A stretch of 64,000 nt of DNA, taken from NCBI GenBank assembly GCA_033439255.1, contig CM065879.1, positions 1,592,501-1,656,500 on the forward strand, given 5' to 3'. A program made the translations under genes and the position numbers. Under the pieces are notes generated by a model, which saw only the letters and a program-made list of their open reading frames with translations, was not told where the DNA came from and searched no databases. Source of the DNA: Hericium rajendrae. Lineage: Eukaryota > Basidiomycota > Agaricomycetes > Russulales > Hericiaceae. Shown here piece after piece: positions 59,341 through 64,000 of this stretch; the first letter of the stretch is position 1; each line of letters opens with the position of its first letter.

Positions 59341-60045
59341 ACGGCGATATCAGAGCGGCTCGAGCTGAGTGTCAGTCGATCTTAAAACCATTAGCGCCGC
59401 CGCCGGCTCGGGCTGATCGATCCGGCAGTTGCCGGCTCGCAGTCCCCGAGCCATGCCCGAGCCACTAGTATCCTTGAATCGTTTGCACCACGATGACCGT
59501 TGCTAATCCAGCCAGCCACGTTCTTCATCTTGAACCTGGAAACTGCTGTTGATCTGCTGAAGGACTACCCGGACCAACATGAGTGCAAAGCATGAAGATG
59601 ATACGGTTTTCCGTGTTGGGTGACTGGCCTCAAATCTCGTCAAGGCTGTCGACAGCCATTTCTCCGGTTAACCAAGAGAAGTAGCTGTCATCACGGTGCG
59701 TAGCACTGAATCCAAGCTGATTGTAGTAGTTGCCTGCTTCATCATTCTGACAATCAGTTTCTAAATGCCGTGAGCACGTTTTCCCCTTATCCTCAACTTG
59801 TGGTACGTATGATTCAAAGGACAATCCTTCTTGTAAAAGGCGCGTTTCAGGTGTTGCGTCCAGACACTAATTGTGCAACCATGATCCGTGACACAGCTGA
59901 CATTCTTCCCTAACTGAAACAATTGAAGACGAGGGTTCAGCGCTCAGAAGCGTTACACTGATTGCGCCGTCTCCATTCGGTCTTCGCGAGAATACAACAA
60001 AGTGCTTTAACGGGGTACGTAGGACCTTTATTGTTCTCCGTCTAT

Positions 60046-60056
60046 ATAATATACAG
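60046..60056 (+). promoter_or_regulatory. TATA-like box
   Basis: TATATAATATA lies about 70 bp upstream of the start codon at 60121. Confidence 0.45.
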
Positions 60057-60120
60057 GTCATGAAGAATACTTCATCCCAATCACAACCTTCGCCCATCCT
60101 CCCTGTCACTCGCGCTCGCA

Positions 60121-61633
60121 ATGTTTCAAGGAATATCAGCAATTCTGCAAGGTGAGGAAGTGCGATACATAAATCTTGCTGAAGTTTACCGATCACGTTC
60201 ATCCGTCCTAGTGGTGAACTCAATCATAGTATTCTTCTTGTGGCCCGAGGCATTGCGAAGGATTGCGAGGAAGGTATGGTGGTCTGCGCCTGGATGCAAT
60301 TAAGCACAAACATACTTACGCGTCTTTGAAGATAGTCTGGACTCGAATTCCTCGGAAATCCAGTATAGGACCCACCCTGAAGCATCTGCCAAATGCCGAT
60401 GAGCTCCGCGCCCTGGATTCTTTCTACATCACAGGATCCCACGCGTACGATTTCATCCATAAGACTAAGGACCCAGCACCACAGCTGCTATGCCTTTCGC
60501 TGTGGGCCGAAATGCCTGGTTTGGTTGACAAAGATATGTATCCAGCATCGCACTTCACAGCTCCGAACAACGTCTTCGCCGGGGTCGTTCCAAAGCTTCT
60601 TGAACTTCGCCTCATCAATATTGCACTTAACGCCGACTCGCCCCTGTTATTGGCCAACCTCACGAAGCTAAACCTGAGCAGGTCTTACAATACCTTCTGC
60701 CCACGTAGCTTCTCCCTTCCCGTCTTCGTCGACATTCTCCGCCGGATGCCAAACATGCAAGTTCTCTCAGCAGATGATATATTGACAGAACCTTCGGATG
60801 CATCATCACTCGAGACATACCTCGCGCGTATCCCTAAGGTGTCTCTGCCGGACCTGGTCATCTTGAGCATTCACACCCCCTTTTTCCTGAACTACCGCGG
60901 CCTGCTGCGCCAATTGGAGTTGACGACCCCCTCAAAGCTCCGCCTCCATATGGGCACATCCGTCGAATCTTTCGACGCCATGGACGAACCTCTCTTACCA
61001 AACTACATTGCATCTGCAGACAGCCTGTCACCGCCCGTCCGCGCGCTCAGTATTGAGAGCCATGAGCCCCGGAGCTTTACCCTTTCTGGGTGGCGTACAG
61101 TCGACGACACCCTCAAGCCACGGTCATTCGAGGACACCTTTTCGGCGAAACTCCAGCTTGCGGGTTTGTCCACCACGGAGGGCATCTCATCGCTTTTCAC
61201 CCAACTACCGATGCGCACCGTTGAGACGCTATCCATAAGCTGGCTCGGCGACACCGACCACAACGTCATTGACTGGGTCACCCTGCTGCAGTCCATGGAC
61301 CAGCTCAGGCGCATGACCATCACAATCTGTACAAAATACCAGCCTATCCTGAAGGCTTTAGCGAAACCTACGAGCGATGAATCGGGGAGCTCGAGTCTGC
61401 TCTGCCCCCAGCTGACGGCATTGGGGTTCCCATGGACTTCGAAGTACTTGCCGCCACTGGAGACATCCTCTGTCTTCCTTCAAACGCTCGCAGACACCTT
61501 GGAGACGCGTCTGAAGCATGGTTCGAAGTTAGGCGAACTTCTTGTGGGTAAAGAGGATGTGCCGTGTGGAGATGACTCGGGTCTGAAAGTGATTCGGGAA
61601 CGGATTGGACAGCTGTCTTCAGACAGCAAGTAG
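60121..61633 (+). CDS. F-box/LRR-like protein paralogue 1 (458 aa)
   Basis: Three exons, 60121-60151, 60230-60273 and 60332-61633, join in frame (MFQGISAILQVFFLWPEALR start). The body is leucine-rich with conserved blocks LKHLPNADELRALDSFYITG, SFSLPVFVDILRRMP, VSLPDLVILSIHTPFF, ESFDAMDEPLLPNYIAS and a C-terminal TLADTLETRLKHGSK. An F-box itself is not obvious in the short N-terminus, so the protein may be an LRR-only derivative of the Agaricomycete F-box family. Exon sizes (31, 44, 1302 nt) equal those of the next gene. Function unknown; a ubiquitin-ligase link is by analogy only. Confidence 0.75.
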
Positions 61634-62259
61634 GTTAGCAGACTGTTGGCCTGGCGTTAGCAGGAACGACTTCCCGTGTAATGCGACATTGAATATAACT
61701 CTATTGCATAATTGATTGGGATAGTAATCGGCCTGCTGAGAGATGACGATGTGTTCTGCGAGCACCATTGCACCAGACAATCCGGAGGCATGAAAGTGAG
61801 TCAGCTTTCCACCCCGCCTCTGGAGGGAGTGCCGTGGAGAAGTTCAAGTCGTGACTACTTTCAGACGATCGCATCTGATCGACAGTTGATTCCAAATCTA
61901 CGCCATTCCGTTGTGAGGGTTACGTTCGTAAGTTACTGATGGTACGTACTTGTTCCACTTGCGATTCGAACGGCCTCCACCCAGAACTAGGCACGTCTCA
62001 GCACTACGGCCACGCACTAATTGTGCAGTCATGCTCTGCTCCCTGACTGGAACAATTGAAGGCGAAGGCCCAGCGCTTAGAAGCCTTGCACCGATTGCGC
62101 CGCCCGCTTTTGGTCTTCGCAAGAATACAACAACGAAGGGCTTCAGTGGGGTACGTAGGACCCTTATTGTTATTCATTCTGATAAAACAGACGTCGTGAA
62201 GAAATGATTCCTCCCAACTGTGACTTTTCGCCCCTTCCTCCTTGCATCTCGAATTCACC

Positions 62260-63772
62260 ATGTTTCAAGAGATATCAGCGATTCTGCAAAGTGAGGAAGT
62301 GCGATACATAATTACTGCTAAAGTTTACTGATCGTGCCAATCGTCCCAGTGGTGAACTCAATTATAGTATTCTTCTTGTGGCCCGAGGCATTGCGAAGAA
62401 TTATAAGGAAGGTATGATGACCTGCACCTAGATGCGACGACCATGCTTGATGCTTATGTCTGTTTTGAAGATAGCATGGACTCGACTTCACCGCGAATCC
62501 CTCATGGGACCATCCCTGAAGCACCTCCCTAGTGTCGATGAACTTCGCGATCTGGACGTTTTCTACATCATGGGATCCCATGCCTATGACTTCATACATA
62601 ACACCAAAGACCCCGCACCAGAGCTGCTTACGCTCTCGCTGTCCGCCGAAATGCCCCGCTTCGTTGACGAAGACGGGCACCCAGCATCGCACTTTATAGT
62701 CCCAACCGATATCTTCTCCGGGGTCGTCCCAAACCTCACCCAGCTCGAGCTCAGGAACATCGCGATCGGCGCCGACTCGCCCTTGTTGCTTGCCAATCTC
62801 ACCGAGCTCAACCTGGGCAGGTCTCTTGGCTCTTCGTGCCCGCGCAGCTTCTCCCTCCCCGTCCTCATCGACATTCTCCGCCGCATGCCCCGCATGCAGA
62901 CACTCGCAGCGGACGACGTCTTGACGGAACCCGCGGACGCGTCGTCACTGGAGGCATACCTCGCCCGGGTCCCCAAGGTGTCATTGCCAGACCTGGCCTC
63001 CTTGAGGATCCACAGCCCCTTCCTCCTTAACTACCGCGGCCTCCTGCGCCAACTAGAATTGAAAGACCCGTCAAAACTCCACCTCGACATGAGCACATCC
63101 ATCGACTCATTCGAAGCCCTAGATGAACCTCTCTTACCACGCTACATCACATCCACATCCATCGACTCCCCGCCCATCCGCGCGCTCAGCATCCAGAGCA
63201 ACGCACGCCAGACCTTCACCCTCTCCGGATGGCGTGCACCCGTCCACACCATCCAGCCGAGGTACAACGAAGCTTTCAGGGCCCAGGTCAAGCTCGGGCG
63301 CTCGTCTACCACCACTGAGGGCATCGCGTCCTTCTGTGCGCAGCTGCCGATGCGCATGGTCGAGACGCTGTGCATCAATTGGTTCTCCTTTGAAGGCAAT
63401 AATCCCGTCAACTGGACGGCGTTGCTGCAGTCTATGGATCAGCTCAAGCGCATCACTATCGGATTCGGTCACGAGTCTGAAGCCATCCTGGGTGCTTTGA
63501 AGCGACCTGTGAATGACGATTCCGGGAGGTTGAGTCTGCTCTGCCCTCAGCTGACGGCATTGGGGTTTCCGTGGACTTCAAAGTACTCCCCGCAATTGGA
63601 GACATCCTCTGTGTTCCTTCAAACGCTCGCGGACACCTTGGAGATGCGTTTGAAGCATGGCTTGAAGCTGGAGGAACTTCTCGTGGGTGAACAGAATATA
63701 CTCTGCGGAGACGATTCAGGTCTGAAAAAGCTTCGGGAGCGCGTTGGACAGTTGTGTCCAAATCGCAAGTAG
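62260..63772 (+). CDS. F-box/LRR-like protein paralogue 2 (458 aa)
   Basis: Three exons, 62260-62290, 62368-62411 and 62471-63772 (31, 44 and 1302 nt), form a tandem duplicate of the gene at 60121. Start MFQEISAILQIFFLWPEALR; matching blocks include LKHLPSVDELRDLDVFYIMG and SFSLPVLIDILRRMPRMQT. Similarity extends upstream (ACTAATTGTGCA in both 5' flanks), so the duplicated unit is about 2.1 kb. It is closer to the pseudogene at 55350-56480 than paralogue 1 is (shared RRMPRMQ, QSNARQTFTLSG). No disabling change is seen. Downstream to 64000 only non-coding sequence remains. Confidence 0.75.
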
Positions 63773-64000
63773 TGGGACATGTAGTGATAGCTGTCCCTAG
63801 TTGACTTGCCTTCGAGACTGTTAGACGGATTTCAGCGGGGACGACTTACCTTGCCATACTTACGCATGACGAATCAAGTTTCCATTTCGCCTCGGGGAGG
63901 AAGCGCCACGGTGATGACGTTGCTTTCAGCTAAATACGTCTGCTTGTCAGTCTGCAGAACATGATACAACCACGACGAAAGTCTCAGATATGCCGTATGC

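Overview
This window looks like nuclear DNA of a filamentous basidiomycete, most likely an Agaricomycete. Genes are split by GT-AG introns of about 45-75 nt. It carries KDZ (Kyakuja-Dileera-Zisupton) transposases with a CxC2-type cysteine cluster, a linked TET/JBP-type oxygenase gene, many F-box/LRR-like paralogues and several classes of transposable element. I see no rRNA or tRNA gene. All names rest on reading the sequence; no search was run.

Layout. 0-6.7 kb: a cysteine-cluster gene (139-1997, -) diverging from a small coiled-coil gene (2297-2769, +), an F-box gene and a coiled-coil gene. 6.9-8.5 kb: a 40-bp tandem repeat and a decayed LINE with a TTCC tail. 8.8-22.7 kb: KDZ neighbourhood 1, with an 839-aa gene (-), a TET/JBP gene (+) broken by two copies of a 2.3-kb terminal-inverted-repeat element, and a KDZ transposase (18206-22718, +) with one in-frame stop. 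23-26 kb: a second cysteine-cluster/coiled-coil divergent pair. 27-33 kb: a frameshifted F-box gene, repeat-rich DNA and the 3' half of a split gene.

33.28-50.76 kb: KDZ element 2, about 17.5 kb, with long inverted termini and a candidate 8-bp target duplication GGACTGAG. It encodes an apparently intact 1115-aa transposase (-), a protein ending in an RNase H1 hybrid-binding/viroplasmin-like domain (-) and an 878-aa relative of the 839-aa gene of neighbourhood 1 (+). A complete Ty3/Gypsy retrotransposon (38369-45405) with apparently identical LTRs sits inside it. KDZ2 interrupts exon 2 of a host gene whose halves lie at 50760-51121 and 32595-33279. That gene diverges from a coiled-coil gene at 51475-53155, the third such pair.

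53-64 kb: GTCCG-rich repeats, a 397-bp MITE flanked by TA, an F-box/LRR-like pseudogene, an old yellow enzyme gene (-), a second truncated LINE of the TTCC-tailed family (-), and two tandem 458-aa paralogues with identical exon sizes.

The least explained patterns are (i) the repeated divergent pair of a conserved N-terminal-domain protein with a coiled-coil protein, seen three times, (ii) shared cargo at both KDZ loci, and (iii) a clear -1 ribosomal frameshift signal joining gag and pol in the Gypsy element.
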